This document shows positions 26,461 to 35,688 of a stretch of 64,000 nt of DNA, piece after piece. Positions within the stretch are counted from its first letter, which is position 1; the number at the start of each line of letters is the position of its first letter. Made by a program: the position numbers and the translations under genes. The DNA is from Mangrovimonas aestuarii (GTDB lineage: Bacteria; Bacteroidota; Bacteroidia; Flavobacteriales; Flavobacteriaceae). The notes beneath the pieces are model-generated. The model had not been told where the DNA came from. It saw only the letters and a program-made list of their open reading frames with translations, and ran no database searches. The stretch spans positions 434,001 through 498,000 of the forward strand of contig NZ_JARACK010000001.1 of the NCBI RefSeq assembly GCF_028767185.1, written 5' to 3'.

Positions 26461-27693
26461 TTATTCATTTCCATCTTGCTCATCCATCAACTCATCATAA
26501 TCTGGATAGAGAAAATGGTTATACGGGAATCGGGTAATATGTATTTTGCGCACTTCATTGTACACCCGTTTTCTGAAGTCTTCTAAGTTTTCTTTATTCA
26601 GTGCCGATATAAACAAGGCGTTTTCACCAATCTTGTTCATCCAGGTTTTACGCCATTCGTCAAGGCTATAGTTCGCTTTAGTACGCTCGGCGGTTAAGTC
26701 ATCGTCATCGAAAGGCTCTGCCTGATATGCATCAATTTTATTAAACACCATAATGGTTGGCTTATCTACACTGTCTATTTCCCCAAGAATTTTGTTTACT
26801 GAAGCAATGTGTTCTTCAAAATTAGGATGCGATATATCTACTACATGTAATAATAAATCAGCCTCGCGAACTTCATCAAGCGTACTTTTAAACGATTCTA
26901 CCAATTGAGTGGGCAGTTTTCTAATAAACCCTACCGTATCTGTTAATAGAAACGGCAAATTCTTTACAACTACCTTTCTTACGGTTGTATCTAAAGTAGC
27001 AAAGAGTTTGTTTTCAGCAAACACTTCACTCTTACTGATGACGTTCATCAAAGTAGACTTACCAACATTAGTATACCCAACCAAGGCCACACGTACCATT
27101 TGTCCACGATTACCACGTTGTACGGCCATTTGCTTATCGATGGTTTGTATTTTCTTTTTAAGCAAAGCAATTTTATCGCGCACTATACGTCTATCGGTCT
27201 CTATTTCTGTTTCCCCAGGACCACGCATTCCAATACCCCCTTTTTGACGCTCTAAGTGTGTCCACATTCCTTTTAGTCGTGGCAACAAATATTCACACTG
27301 TGCCAACTCTACCTGTGTACGGGCGTAACTAGTTTGTGCACGTTGAGCGAAAATATCGAGGATAAGGTTGGTTCTATCCAGAACCTTACAGTTTAATATC
27401 TTGCTAATATTGCGCTCTTGAGCAGGCGATAGTTCGTCATCAAAAATGGCTGTACCAATTTCATTTTCCTGAATAAACTCCTGAACATCCTGCATCTTAC
27501 CGGTACCAATAAAGGTTTTTGAGTTTGGCATGTCCATTTTTTGGGTAAAACGCTTTACCACCTCTCCTCCGGCCGTATAAGTCAAGAACTCCAGTTCATC
27601 CAAATATTCCTTAGACTTTGTTTCATCCTGATCTTTAGTAACAACACCTATTAAAACTGCTTTCTCTAAAGCAATATCCTTTTTCTCTAACAT
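26461..27693 (-). CDS. hflX: Ribosome-associated GTPase HflX
   Basis: A 410-residue GTPase that splits and rescues stalled ribosomes. The N-terminal HflX domain has FIGTGKMQDVQEFI and IFDDELSPAQERN; a linker has ARTQVELAQCEYLLPRLKGM and GGIGMRGPGETEIETDRR; the G domain shows G1 GYTNVGKST, G3 DTVGFIRKLP and G4 NKID. The C-terminal part is of usual length. It stands alone, convergent with the outer-membrane protein gene and with its own -7 box. Confidence 0.94.
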   Translation of the reverse strand: MLEKKDIALEKAVLIGVVTKDQDETKSKEYLDELEFLTYTAGGEVVKRFTQKMDMPNSKTFIGTGKMQDVQEFIQENEIGTAIFDDELSPAQERNISKILNCKVLDRTNLILDIFAQRAQTSYARTQVELAQCEYLLPRLKGMWTHLERQKGGIGMRGPGETEIETDRRIVRDKIALLKKKIQTIDKQMAVQRGNRGQMVRVALVGYTNVGKSTLMNVISKSEVFAENKLFATLDTTVRKVVVKNLPFLLTDTVGFIRKLPTQLVESFKSTLDEVREADLLLHVVDISHPNFEEHIASVNKILGEIDSVDKPTIMVFNKIDAYQAEPFDDDDLTAERTKANYSLDEWRKTWMNKIGENALFISALNKENLEDFRKRVYNEVRKIHITRFPYNHFLYPDYDELMDEQDGNE

Positions 27694-27711
27694 AAATGGG
27701 TTTAAAGTGCA

Positions 27712-27719
27712 AATTTACA
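27712..27719 (-). promoter_or_regulatory. Promoter -7 element for hflX
   Basis: Minus-strand TAAATTTG, full match to TAnnTTTG, 19 bases before the ATG, giving a leader of about 12 bases. The -33 element is unclear. Confidence 0.42.
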
Positions 27720-27804
27720 CAATTGTAGGGAGATGATTTAGAGATTCTACAGAGTTATGAATCGTTATTTTCTTTGATTTCAAAAAGAATCTATTTCAAG
27801 CATT

Positions 27805-29259
27805 TTACTCAGTGGCTAAGATTTTAAACTCATCCAACTGATACCCGCCGTCCAATAATTCATTGGTACCTGAGCCCGTAACCTTAAAAGCTACATGCAA
27901 AATCCCTGAATAACCTGAAACATCTATCAATCCAGAATCCACAAAATCGTACCATGAGTTACCTTGCGAAGCCAGATTAACATCAATATCTTGCCAAGTT
28001 GCCGCAAGCACATCTTCACCATTAAAATCTGTTGAAACAAAAACATCCAAGGTATTTTCCGAACTGTCCAAATGATGTTGCGCTGACATAAAGTTTAGAT
28101 ATTCATCCTCTTGGCTGTCCATATCGATTCCCGGGGAAATGAGCCAAGTGATATTTACATCGTCACCTGATGCGTATGAACTAAACTCCGCATAGCCATT
28201 GTTACTATAAATCTGTTCTGTCCACTGCTCGCTTCCAACTTGAATATAATTAATCCATCCTTCAATATCCAAAGTCGTGTTATCTATCGCTGAATCAAAA
28301 TTTTCCTCATAAATAATATTGAAGTCTTCAAAATTTAGTGGTTCGCACCGAGATTGGTCGAAACGAACATCGTCTATTGAATTAAGTACCAAAACCATAT
28401 TGTCACCTCCATAAGTTCTGCTTATAATTCCTGCAATACGACCACCGCCATCCACAGGAAGCGGTTCGTCTTTAAAACTAGCAAAAGTACTTGTCTCCAA
28501 TAAAAAATTGGTATAACCAAAGCCTTCACATACTTGAATTGTTCTTTGGGTGTCGAAATCATCAGACGGATCAACATAAGATTCTCCTGTTAAACCCAAG
28601 GGAAATTCAGCACCATTCAACTGGACAAACATTCCAATATGGGAATCATTAATAGCATTTATTGTTAATTCCAAAGGAATAATGGTTTCAGTTAGCTGAG
28701 TTCTGAAAAGCTGAGTAGTAATTTGATTGGCCGTAAACTGCCCCACTCTTAAAGCATCTGGTTTTCCTCCTACAGCAATGATTTCATTGTCGGTCAAACC
28801 TACATACATATCTTTCAATTTAATATAGACCTCTCTCCCCATATTAAATTGATTATATGAATCTAACTGATTAAGCAATACCCCAATTGCATGTGTAGGG
28901 TTTTCAGGAGCGTCCTGCATATAAAACTCCTTGTATAGATTCCCGGTTTTATCGGAAGAAGAGACATATCCCCTTACCACCAAATTTGAAGTGATTTGAT
29001 AAAACCTATTGTAATCGTAAAATCCAAAGGGAATACTTTGCTCATAACTAGTATACAAATCTTTTAATTGCTCTATACTTATTTGAGTATAGGTCCCATT
29101 ATCGAGACCTTCAATAATTTCACTCAATCCTTGACTTTCATACTGTCCCAGGTTTTTTGGAATAGCATAATCATCATCCTGTACACAACACACAAGAACA
29201 ATCATCCACATTATACTTAAGACTACTTTAAAAACTCTACTAACTTTCATAATTAACAC
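27805..29259 (-). CDS. DUF5689 surface lipoprotein
   Basis: A 484-residue lipoprotein. A hydrophobic start (MLIMKVSRVFKVVLSIMWMI) leads to a lipobox LVCC followed by acidic VQDDD, which fits the Bacteroidota export signal for surface lipoproteins. Residues about 40-290 match DUF5689 (OB-like repeats: VRGYVSSSDKTGNLYKEFYM, REVYIKLKDMYVGLTDNE, FVQLNGAEF). The remaining about 170 residues look like a choice-of-anchor/jelly-roll domain (GWINYIQVGSEQWTE, WLISPGIDMDSQEDEYLNF). It starts five bases after the TonB receptor gene ends and is probably its surface partner, binding the substrate. A start at Met4 is equally possible. Confidence 0.85.
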   Translation of the reverse strand: MLIMKVSRVFKVVLSIMWMIVLVCCVQDDDYAIPKNLGQYESQGLSEIIEGLDNGTYTQISIEQLKDLYTSYEQSIPFGFYDYNRFYQITSNLVVRGYVSSSDKTGNLYKEFYMQDAPENPTHAIGVLLNQLDSYNQFNMGREVYIKLKDMYVGLTDNEIIAVGGKPDALRVGQFTANQITTQLFRTQLTETIIPLELTINAINDSHIGMFVQLNGAEFPLGLTGESYVDPSDDFDTQRTIQVCEGFGYTNFLLETSTFASFKDEPLPVDGGGRIAGIISRTYGGDNMVLVLNSIDDVRFDQSRCEPLNFEDFNIIYEENFDSAIDNTTLDIEGWINYIQVGSEQWTEQIYSNNGYAEFSSYASGDDVNITWLISPGIDMDSQEDEYLNFMSAQHHLDSSENTLDVFVSTDFNGEDVLAATWQDIDVNLASQGNSWYDFVDSGLIDVSGYSGILHVAFKVTGSGTNELLDGGYQLDEFKILATE

Positions 29260-29264
29260 ATTTA

Positions 29265-32102
29265 TTAGTACCTGAAATTGAGGTTAACAAAATAAGTCGC
29301 TCCCCTACCATACCAATACTTGGGACCAAACACCCTTTTGGGGCCACTCATATCATCAAGCAATTCACGGTAATTAGCACTCCTCCCCTGCTCAAACCCT
29401 CCGGTTTTATAAACTTCATCCAATAAATTATTAATACTTACGAATAAGCCCATATAATAATCACCTACTCTCCAAGATTTCCCTCCAATAAGGTTCACAG
29501 TCATGTATTCATCGAATGATTCCTGTTTAAGCAACGCTTTAGCTTTTTCTTCGTCATAATCGTTAAAGGGAAAACCATCCGAATCGAGATAAAAATTCTT
29601 GGTTCTCGTCAATGGACTTATTCCCAAATAGGCACGGGAAAAGAAATTAACTGTTGCTCCAAACCACCAATAATCCGGATCACGATACTCAAATCCCAAG
29701 GAGTATGCTTGTTGTGGACCAGTAGAGAGCTTATAGCCTTTCAAATTTGATTTCCCATAAAAAGCCATTTGGCTATCGGAAGACACATAAAGATTTGGAT
29801 TATTATCGTAAGTATAATGCCCCAGCGAGGCCACAGCTTTTAACATAATGGTTTGAGTAACTTGAGCATCGATACCCAATTCCCCTCCCAAATGTTTTTT
29901 ATCGACTCCTTGAAGAGTTTCTGAAATAAGATCGTTTGATTGTAAAAATCCGTTTTCGTCTTCAAATCCTGATAAGCCATCTGCATAATAAAAATTCACC
30001 TGACTTCCATCTTCTTGAAACACATAAAACCCGGTCAAACGCGCTTGAATAATTGGCGTTCTATAAATATAACTAATATCGGAAGCTGTAATTTTTTCTT
30101 CAGAAACACGATCGACTCCTTCTATATCTGCTCCGTTGTGTACACCAATATAATCTTGGTTTACCCTAACATTTGTATAAGTGTTCTTTAGAGAAGGGGC
30201 TTTGGTTACATAAGCAGCATTAATATCAAATAAATGATTCCCAGTTAATTTATAAGTCGCCCCTATCTTACCGCCAAATCCCTTAAATTTTAGCTTTTCT
30301 CCTTTACCATAGGAGTTATCACTGATTACTTCCCCCATCTCACCAAAAGTTACATTAGCCTCATTTTGAAAAAGACCTTTTCTTTGATATTGACTTCCTC
30401 TAAAAGATCCTGCCAAATAGAAGTCCAATCTGTTATACTTAAACCGAGCTTGAGCAAAAGCAGAAACTACATTTGCATTGAGTTTATAGTTGTATCTAAT
30501 TTTACCACCTTCATCTATTATTGCATCTGGATTTCGATAATCATACTGATAACCATCAAAAGCATCAACGTTTAAATAGCCTGTTTCACTACCCAGCATA
30601 TCCAGAATCTCTGCATAGTTTATCGAAATCAGACTTCTATACTTCACCCCTCCATTAAACAAAATATTCTCATTAAATTCAGCGCTTAAAATAGAATTAA
30701 ACATTAATTGACTATCCTCTGTCTTATCCTCATAAAGCACATAAGCCGAATAAACTCCGTTAATATTATTTGTGAGATTAGCATCTAAAATGCGCTCCCA
30801 ATCCATTTGACCGTTTTCAATAAAATCCTGTTCTGCCTGATAGGCTGCATCATAGTCAGGACTGTCAGGATCAGCTAAAAAATAGCTTGGTAATTTTTGA
30901 TAGTAAGTTGGGCTGGGATTACTTCCTCCTGGATAATCCAATCGGCTGTTACTTAACTTACCAAATTGATAGGCAAAGTTTGTATTTAGGTTTATTTTAG
31001 ATGAAATATCCCAATAATGATTAAGCATTATTATTGGTTCTTTGACTTCCTTTATTCGCGAATTATGCTTTTCTCCATCTAGAATCCCCCAATATTCATT
31101 ATAACTAATACCTTTTAAATCATAGACTTCTTGAGTATTGGGTGATGACTTACCTCTACGATTAGGCGTATAAATCCCGGAAAGGTTCAAACTATGCTTA
31201 TCCCCAAATTGTTTTTCAACCGACACAAAAAAGGAATTAGAATCATAGACTGTAGCGTCCTGATACCCTTCATCTCCCCACCGCCTGGAAATCATCAATG
31301 CAAATGCCCATCCATTTTTTAACAATCCAGACGCATAACTCGCCATAAGCCTATGAACATAACTACGGTTAGATGACGAATAAGTAAAACGACCTCCGGC
31401 ACGATATTCTGAAGCTCGGACACTAACATTGGTAGTACCAAGAATCCCTCCAAAACTATATGACGACGGCGTTATCCCTGAAGAGAGTTCCTGATTCCTC
31501 ATCATATCGTTTAACCCTCCCCAATTGCTCCACTGAGGCCTGCCATTGAACTGCTTGTTCATTTCTACACCATTTAGCATTACCGTAGAATGATCTGAAT
31601 CGAGCCCACGCATTTTGAAAAATGACGAACTGAATTCGAATGCCACTGTTCTTTGAAACACATCTTTAGAGGCATGCAATAGTCCAGAAATATTATCTGC
31701 GCCATTGGTATCGTTGTTCAATTCGTCATCGGCAAGGGATATAGTGAAAACTTCAGGTGCTTCAGAGACATCTATGGTCATTAACATATCCTCAATATTA
31801 ACGGTTTGCCCCTGGTTGATAATTATTGGATATCGTTTGTCAAGATACCCGGTTTTGCTAAGATGTAAAATATGTTCTCCCAGTGGTATTCTTTCAGTAA
31901 ACATGAATTTCCCATAACCATCTGTTAGGGCTTTTAAATTAGTATTCTCAATGGTTACAAAAACATCTGGGATTGGCACCATAGTCGATGCTTCCTTTAC
32001 ACTTCCCTTAACAATGGTATTCTGAGAGCAAAGTGGACTACAGCTAAACACCCCTAAAAAGAGGAGAAATAATTTTTGAAGAATATTTATATACAAGACC
32101 AA
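29265..32102 (-). CDS. TonB-dependent outer-membrane receptor with carboxypeptidase-regulatory-like domain
   Basis: A 945-residue active-uptake porin. The signal region (LFLLFLGVFSCSPLCSQ) is followed by a CarboxypepD_reg-like domain (about 30-115; VKGSVKEASTMVPIPDVFVT), a plug domain (about 130-240; FFKMRGLDSDHSTVMLNGVE) and a 22-strand barrel that ends in NLNFRY. No ATG is available at the N-terminus: the frame opens with TTG at 32100-32102 or the TTG at 32094-32096, both close to an inverted repeat. Upstream is a beta-propeller protein and downstream the DUF5689 lipoprotein; an endonuclease-type enzyme diverges beyond. The substrate is unknown. Confidence 0.9.
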   Translation of the reverse strand: MVLYINILQKLFLLFLGVFSCSPLCSQNTIVKGSVKEASTMVPIPDVFVTIENTNLKALTDGYGKFMFTERIPLGEHILHLSKTGYLDKRYPIIINQGQTVNIEDMLMTIDVSEAPEVFTISLADDELNNDTNGADNISGLLHASKDVFQRTVAFEFSSSFFKMRGLDSDHSTVMLNGVEMNKQFNGRPQWSNWGGLNDMMRNQELSSGITPSSYSFGGILGTTNVSVRASEYRAGGRFTYSSSNRSYVHRLMASYASGLLKNGWAFALMISRRWGDEGYQDATVYDSNSFFVSVEKQFGDKHSLNLSGIYTPNRRGKSSPNTQEVYDLKGISYNEYWGILDGEKHNSRIKEVKEPIIMLNHYWDISSKINLNTNFAYQFGKLSNSRLDYPGGSNPSPTYYQKLPSYFLADPDSPDYDAAYQAEQDFIENGQMDWERILDANLTNNINGVYSAYVLYEDKTEDSQLMFNSILSAEFNENILFNGGVKYRSLISINYAEILDMLGSETGYLNVDAFDGYQYDYRNPDAIIDEGGKIRYNYKLNANVVSAFAQARFKYNRLDFYLAGSFRGSQYQRKGLFQNEANVTFGEMGEVISDNSYGKGEKLKFKGFGGKIGATYKLTGNHLFDINAAYVTKAPSLKNTYTNVRVNQDYIGVHNGADIEGVDRVSEEKITASDISYIYRTPIIQARLTGFYVFQEDGSQVNFYYADGLSGFEDENGFLQSNDLISETLQGVDKKHLGGELGIDAQVTQTIMLKAVASLGHYTYDNNPNLYVSSDSQMAFYGKSNLKGYKLSTGPQQAYSLGFEYRDPDYWWFGATVNFFSRAYLGISPLTRTKNFYLDSDGFPFNDYDEEKAKALLKQESFDEYMTVNLIGGKSWRVGDYYMGLFVSINNLLDEVYKTGGFEQGRSANYRELLDDMSGPKRVFGPKYWYGRGATYFVNLNFRY

Positions 32103-32119
32103 TTGTTTTGTAATTGGTC
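32097..32119. promoter_or_regulatory. Inverted repeat over the TonB receptor start
   Basis: GACCAATT (32097-32104) and AATTGGTC (32112-32119) with a seven-base spacer. The left arm covers the TTG start codon, so in mRNA the start would be inside a hairpin; in DNA it could be an operator. There is no T-run that would make it a terminator. Confidence 0.4.
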
Positions 32120-32181
32120 CTTAGGGATTTTTAAGATCTTTCTAAGTTACAAAAAATTGATTTTCAAACAAATTCGATCAT

Positions 32182-33459
32182 CTAATCCTGTGGCACTTCC
32201 AAAACCCAAGCTGGAGCGGCCGGCAAACTTTCAAAAGGTTTATAATACCAATTGCTATTAAAGATAAGTTTTGTCCCTGTGGGATCTACAGAAGCACGAG
32301 CTTCATGATAATAACCTAAAGTATCATTGGTAAAGTGCTTACCATAACGCTCAACCAAATTACTGCTACCGTCATTCAACATCACGGCAAAAAGCTCGGC
32401 TGATGCAACTTGATTTTCCGGGCAACAGCCTTCGGAAACATAAGCCCATCCCGGACGCAAATACGACCTTAAACTAATATGCCCTCCATAAACTCCTTTA
32501 GGTTCTGGTGGAGGATCGTATAGCAAGCCTGTGGTTTTCCCATCGGACAATCGTATTTTTTTTAAGTAATAGTAATTTTTTTGATAATTATCCTCAGGAG
32601 ATGTCCAACTCACATAAACTTCGTCACGGTAAGCATCATACCCCATGTCACTGTGTTCTGTATAATCACTTAAATGTTTTTCATTTGAAAAATCGATATT
32701 ATACCTTTTCAAGCCTTGATACTTTTCACAACCATCATCCTTCCAACTCAAAAGAACATAATTTCCCGAAGGACTCACAGAAACCCAATCATGTCGTTTA
32801 TTTTTAGGAATAACCATACTTCCCTCTATCTTATCCTTTTCAATATTGTAAACAAAAAGATCATAACCGTTTACAGTTTCTGCTGCTAAGCAAACAAGTG
32901 AATCATTATCACTTAAATTGCCTTCACCAAACCCCAGCTCTAGTTGAGCATATCCTTTCCAACCATGTAAAATGGTTACTTCCTCAGTAGCTACATTAAG
33001 GTAACCGAAATCAGTTTTGTTAAAAACACCATAGATTCTGTTTGGATGCAATCTTGACCAACGTGCTTGATAAGGCACATCTGCCCATTTCAATAAGCTA
33101 TAATCTTCAGCATTTAATATCGCAGCACCATACCCTTGTAGCATGATAAGTGTTAAATCTGCATTCCACGCTTGGGTTGACGAATAATGATGACTAAGCT
33201 GTTGCGATTTTACATTAAAAATAGCCGTATCGGCAACTCGAAATAACCGATAACCTGTTAAGACATCTTTTGTAGGCATAAGATAGCTTGGAGGAGGCTG
33301 TTCTGGTGTTTCAAAATCTGGAAATATTATTGTATCAAATTGTTGCTGTGGTGGATATGTCCATTTCTTCTGAGGTATAGACTTATCTGGCAATATCTGC
33401 ATAGGCAACAATATAATACCTAAAACAAATAACAACAAAGAGATAAAAAACCATTTCAT
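32182..33459 (-). CDS. Membrane-anchored or secreted beta-propeller protein, function unknown
   Basis: A 425-residue protein with one N-terminal hydrophobic segment (MKWFFISLLLFVLGIILLP). This Met was preferred over one three codons upstream because it begins the hydrophobic stretch directly. The rest has TolB/WD40-like units (WVSVSPSGNYVLLSWKDDG, ASVDPTGTKLIFNSNWYY, AYVSEGCCPENQVASAELF) that suggest a six- or seven-bladed propeller. No catalytic motif is recognised. It is 79 bases upstream of the TonB receptor in the same direction and may be part of the same unit. Confidence 0.75.
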   Translation of the reverse strand: MKWFFISLLLFVLGIILLPMQILPDKSIPQKKWTYPPQQQFDTIIFPDFETPEQPPPSYLMPTKDVLTGYRLFRVADTAIFNVKSQQLSHHYSSTQAWNADLTLIMLQGYGAAILNAEDYSLLKWADVPYQARWSRLHPNRIYGVFNKTDFGYLNVATEEVTILHGWKGYAQLELGFGEGNLSDNDSLVCLAAETVNGYDLFVYNIEKDKIEGSMVIPKNKRHDWVSVSPSGNYVLLSWKDDGCEKYQGLKRYNIDFSNEKHLSDYTEHSDMGYDAYRDEVYVSWTSPEDNYQKNYYYLKKIRLSDGKTTGLLYDPPPEPKGVYGGHISLRSYLRPGWAYVSEGCCPENQVASAELFAVMLNDGSSNLVERYGKHFTNDTLGYYHEARASVDPTGTKLIFNSNWYYKPFESLPAAPAWVLEVPQD

Positions 33460-33543
33460 AACACACATTAATATCCACTAATTTAAAGTTTTAGGATTTA
33501 ATATCTAACTTTAAGGAGATGTATAACAAAATATTTTATTGAT

Positions 33544-34596
33544 ATGAATTCCCAAAAACTATGGCTACTTTTATTAAGCTTTCTTATATCATTCTACAGT
33601 AAAGGACAAGACAAAAAAAAGTACCAGATTCACACCATAGCATTCTATAACCTAGAAAATCTTTTCGATACCATAAATGATCCAGCCAAATACGACGAAG
33701 CCAGCCCCATTATGGAGCTAAAAATCGACAAACAGCAAGTCTATAAGAAGAAAATTAAAAATATGGCACGTGTTATTTCAGATATCGGCCATGACCTCTC
33801 TAAAAATGCCCCTGTAATTATTGGGATTGCAGAGATAGAAAACCAAAATGTACTTGAAGACTTAGTTAACGATTCAGCTTTGCTCGCGTTTGATTATGGC
33901 ATTGTGCATTACGACTCTCCAGACTTACGCGGGATTGATGTTGCCCTGTTATACCAAAAAAAATGGTTTACACCTATAAACACAAGTAAGCACGAGTTGA
34001 AAATTTACGATGACGAAAAGAAGCGCGTTTACACCAGAGATCAGCTATTGGTTAGTGGAAAACTCAATGGAGAGCTCATTCATATCACGGTAAACCATTG
34101 GCCTTCCAGACGTGGTGGCGAAGCCAGAAGCAAACCAAAGCGGATGGCTGCTGCTAAACTCTGCAAAAGCATAGTTGATTCCCTGCAAACCATAGATCCC
34201 TATGCAAAAATTTTCATCATGGGAGACTTGAACGATAACCCTGTAAATGCCAGTTTGAAAAAAGTCTTGAAAACACAACATAACTCGGACGATGTTTCCA
34301 TAAAGGGCATTTATAATCCAATGGAAAACCTTTACAAAAAAGGAATAGGTTCCAATGCCTTTAGGGATAGCTGGAGTTTATTCGATCAAATTCTAATTTC
34401 ACAACCCTTACTAGAAAAAGACTACTCCTCCTTTAGATTTTACAAAGCAGATATTTTTAATGAAAATTACTTAACTACCAAGAATGGACAATACAAAGGC
34501 TACCCTAAGCGAAGTTTTGCCAATGGGAATTTTACCAACGGTTATAGTGACCACTTCCCTGCATATGTATATATCATCAGGGAACTTCCTCAATAA
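33544..34596 (+). CDS. Secreted endonuclease/exonuclease/phosphatase-family protein
   Basis: A 350-residue enzyme of the EEP fold with an N-terminal signal peptide (MNSQKLWLLLLSFLISFYSKG). Family motifs in order: IAFYNLENLFD (Asn), VIIGIAEIENQNVLEDL (metal-binding Glu), RGIDVALLYQ, VNHWPSRRGGEARSKPKR (His, and the Arg-rich turn), IFIMGDLNDNP (Asp, Asn), YSDHFPAYV (Asp-His). It should cleave phosphodiester or phosphomonoester bonds outside the cytoplasm; nucleic acid is the likely but unproven substrate. It is divergent from the propeller-TonB-DUF5689 unit. A near-consensus TAACTTTA lies at 33506-33513. Confidence 0.87.
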   Translation: MNSQKLWLLLLSFLISFYSKGQDKKKYQIHTIAFYNLENLFDTINDPAKYDEASPIMELKIDKQQVYKKKIKNMARVISDIGHDLSKNAPVIIGIAEIENQNVLEDLVNDSALLAFDYGIVHYDSPDLRGIDVALLYQKKWFTPINTSKHELKIYDDEKKRVYTRDQLLVSGKLNGELIHITVNHWPSRRGGEARSKPKRMAAAKLCKSIVDSLQTIDPYAKIFIMGDLNDNPVNASLKKVLKTQHNSDDVSIKGIYNPMENLYKKGIGSNAFRDSWSLFDQILISQPLLEKDYSSFRFYKADIFNENYLTTKNGQYKGYPKRSFANGNFTNGYSDHFPAYVYIIRELPQ

Positions 34597-34613
34597 AGCT
34601 AAGTGCTAAAAAC

Positions 34614-34638
34614 AAAAAAACGCCGGGAACTCCGACGT
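34614..34638 (-). terminator. Terminator of the four-helix membrane protein gene
   Basis: ACGCCGG (34620-34626) pairs with CCGACGT (34632-34638) with one G-U, five-base loop, followed on the minus strand by seven T. Confidence 0.78.
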
Positions 34639-34650
34639 CTAATGTATATT

Positions 34651-35091
34651 TTATGCGAACCAAACATTCCACGGAATCTTAGCCAACACTAAAATGAGTG
34701 CTAAGGTGTAAAATATCGCTATCATCTTGAATTTCGATGCTGAAGTAAGTTTCTTTTTATGTTTTGAATAACCCATTGTAATCAAAGTGATAGCAATAAT
34801 CATAGTTAATGGGTGCTCAACAATTTTATTCCTCAAATCTGCATTTTTCATAACCTCTCCCATGCCCATATCGCTAATAATAGAAAAGTAATTAGCTGAG
34901 AAAAATAATATGATTCCAATTAGTAATTGCATATGTGTCACAATTAGCGTGAACAATGACAAACGGAAATCAGTGGCCTGATATTCTTTTTTACCAAATG
35001 CTTTTATTAAGGCATTAAAAGTTGCAATAACCAAAACTAATAATACTAAGTAGGCCCAATACGAATGGAGATTTTTTACAATAGAGAACAT
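34651..35091 (-). CDS. Small four-helix integral membrane protein (cytochrome b-like)
   Basis: A 146-residue protein with four hydrophobic segments (about 12-30, 47-68, 90-107, 122-141). His residues lie near the membrane ends of the helices (HSYWAYLVLL, THMQLLIGIILF, EHPLTMIIAI), the reason relatives are often labelled cytochrome b-like. Heme binding is not proven by sequence. It is conserved in flavobacteria as I recall, and stands alone next to the tRNA genes with its own promoter and terminator. Confidence 0.75.
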   Translation of the reverse strand: MFSIVKNLHSYWAYLVLLVLVIATFNALIKAFGKKEYQATDFRLSLFTLIVTHMQLLIGIILFFSANYFSIISDMGMGEVMKNADLRNKIVEHPLTMIIAITLITMGYSKHKKKLTSASKFKMIAIFYTLALILVLAKIPWNVWFA

Positions 35092-35120
35092 ATGTTTTTA
35101 CGTTAATTGATTTTGACAAA

Positions 35121-35150
35121 CAAATGTAAGAATTAATGTGGAGATGCAAT
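35121..35150 (-). promoter_or_regulatory. Promoter of the four-helix membrane protein gene
   Basis: Minus-strand ATTG (35147-35150), 18 bases, TACATTTG (35121-35128): a perfect -7 box and a one-mismatch -33 box, 30 bases before the ATG. Confidence 0.45.
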
Positions 35151-35266
35151 CGTGATTTTTTTCAATACAATGCAACATTAAATAAACCTATAGCAAACTT
35201 ATTTTTCAGACCTAAAAGAAATTAAATATTACTATATAAAAGATGATGATAATCTGAAGAAATAAG

Positions 35267-35340
35267 TCGGGGTGACTGGACTCGAACCAGCGACCTCACG
35301 CCCCCCAGACGTGTACGCTAACCAACTGCGCCACACCCCG
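35267..35340 (-). tRNA. tRNA-Pro (anticodon GGG)
   Basis: A 74-base cloverleaf on the minus strand: acceptor CGGGGTG/CACCCCG, D-arm with AGTTGGTTAG, anticodon stem CACGT/GCGTG around loop CTGGGGG (anticodon GGG), T-arm CTGG-TTCGAGT-CCAG, discriminator A; CCA is not encoded. It lies 46 bases after the first tRNA-Asn, with a terminator between, so it needs its own promoter, which I could not see. Confidence 0.93.
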
Positions 35341-35351
35341 AATCTTATACC

Positions 35352-35380
35352 AAAAAAAGCCTTGATTTCTCAAGGCTTTT
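35352..35380 (-). terminator. Terminator of tRNA-Asn copy 1
   Basis: An 11-bp perfect stem AAAAGCCTTGA (35355-35365) with 35370-35380, GAAA tetraloop on the minus strand, then T-run. It lies between tRNA-Asn and tRNA-Pro and is repeated exactly at 36890 and 38207. Confidence 0.85.
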
Positions 35381-35468
35381 ATTTTGCTCCCCCTCTTGGG
35401 CTCGAACCAAGGACCCTCTGATTAACAGTCAGATGCTCTAACCAACTGAGCTAAGGAGGAATTTATTT
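35353..35468 (-). repeat. Direct repeat copy 1: terminator + tRNA-Asn + flank (116 bases)
   Basis: Identical base for base to 38207-38322. A 54-base part of it (terminator and last 20 bases of the tRNA) is also found at 36890-36943. All three copies have the same orientation. Confidence 0.93.
35387..35460 (-). tRNA. tRNA-Asn (anticodon GTT), copy 1
   Basis: A 74-base cloverleaf: acceptor TCCTCCT/AGGGGGA with one G-U, D-arm TAGCTCAGTTGGTTAGAGCA, anticodon stem TCTGA/TCAGA with loop CTGTTAA (GTT), T-arm CTTGG-TTCGAGC-CCAAG, discriminator G. Sequence is identical to copy 2. Its upstream DNA lacks the consensus promoter found before copy 2; a lone TATATTTG lies 76-83 bases upstream. Confidence 0.95.
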
Positions 35469-35688
35469 TCTACTTTCCAAAATGAGCAAGCCTTTATATA
35501 GCTCTATTAATTTTGGTATTTGTAAATCGTGGCTGCAAATATATTCAGGTTTTTTGATTTTTCGTTGTTGTACTGTAAAAATGTTAATCATTTTTTTTCA
35601 AACAAATACTTTCAGATTGTATTTCACAAAAACAGATTGCCTTTATAATATGTAAGATCAACACTTTAAAACTATCTCAAAATAATTT

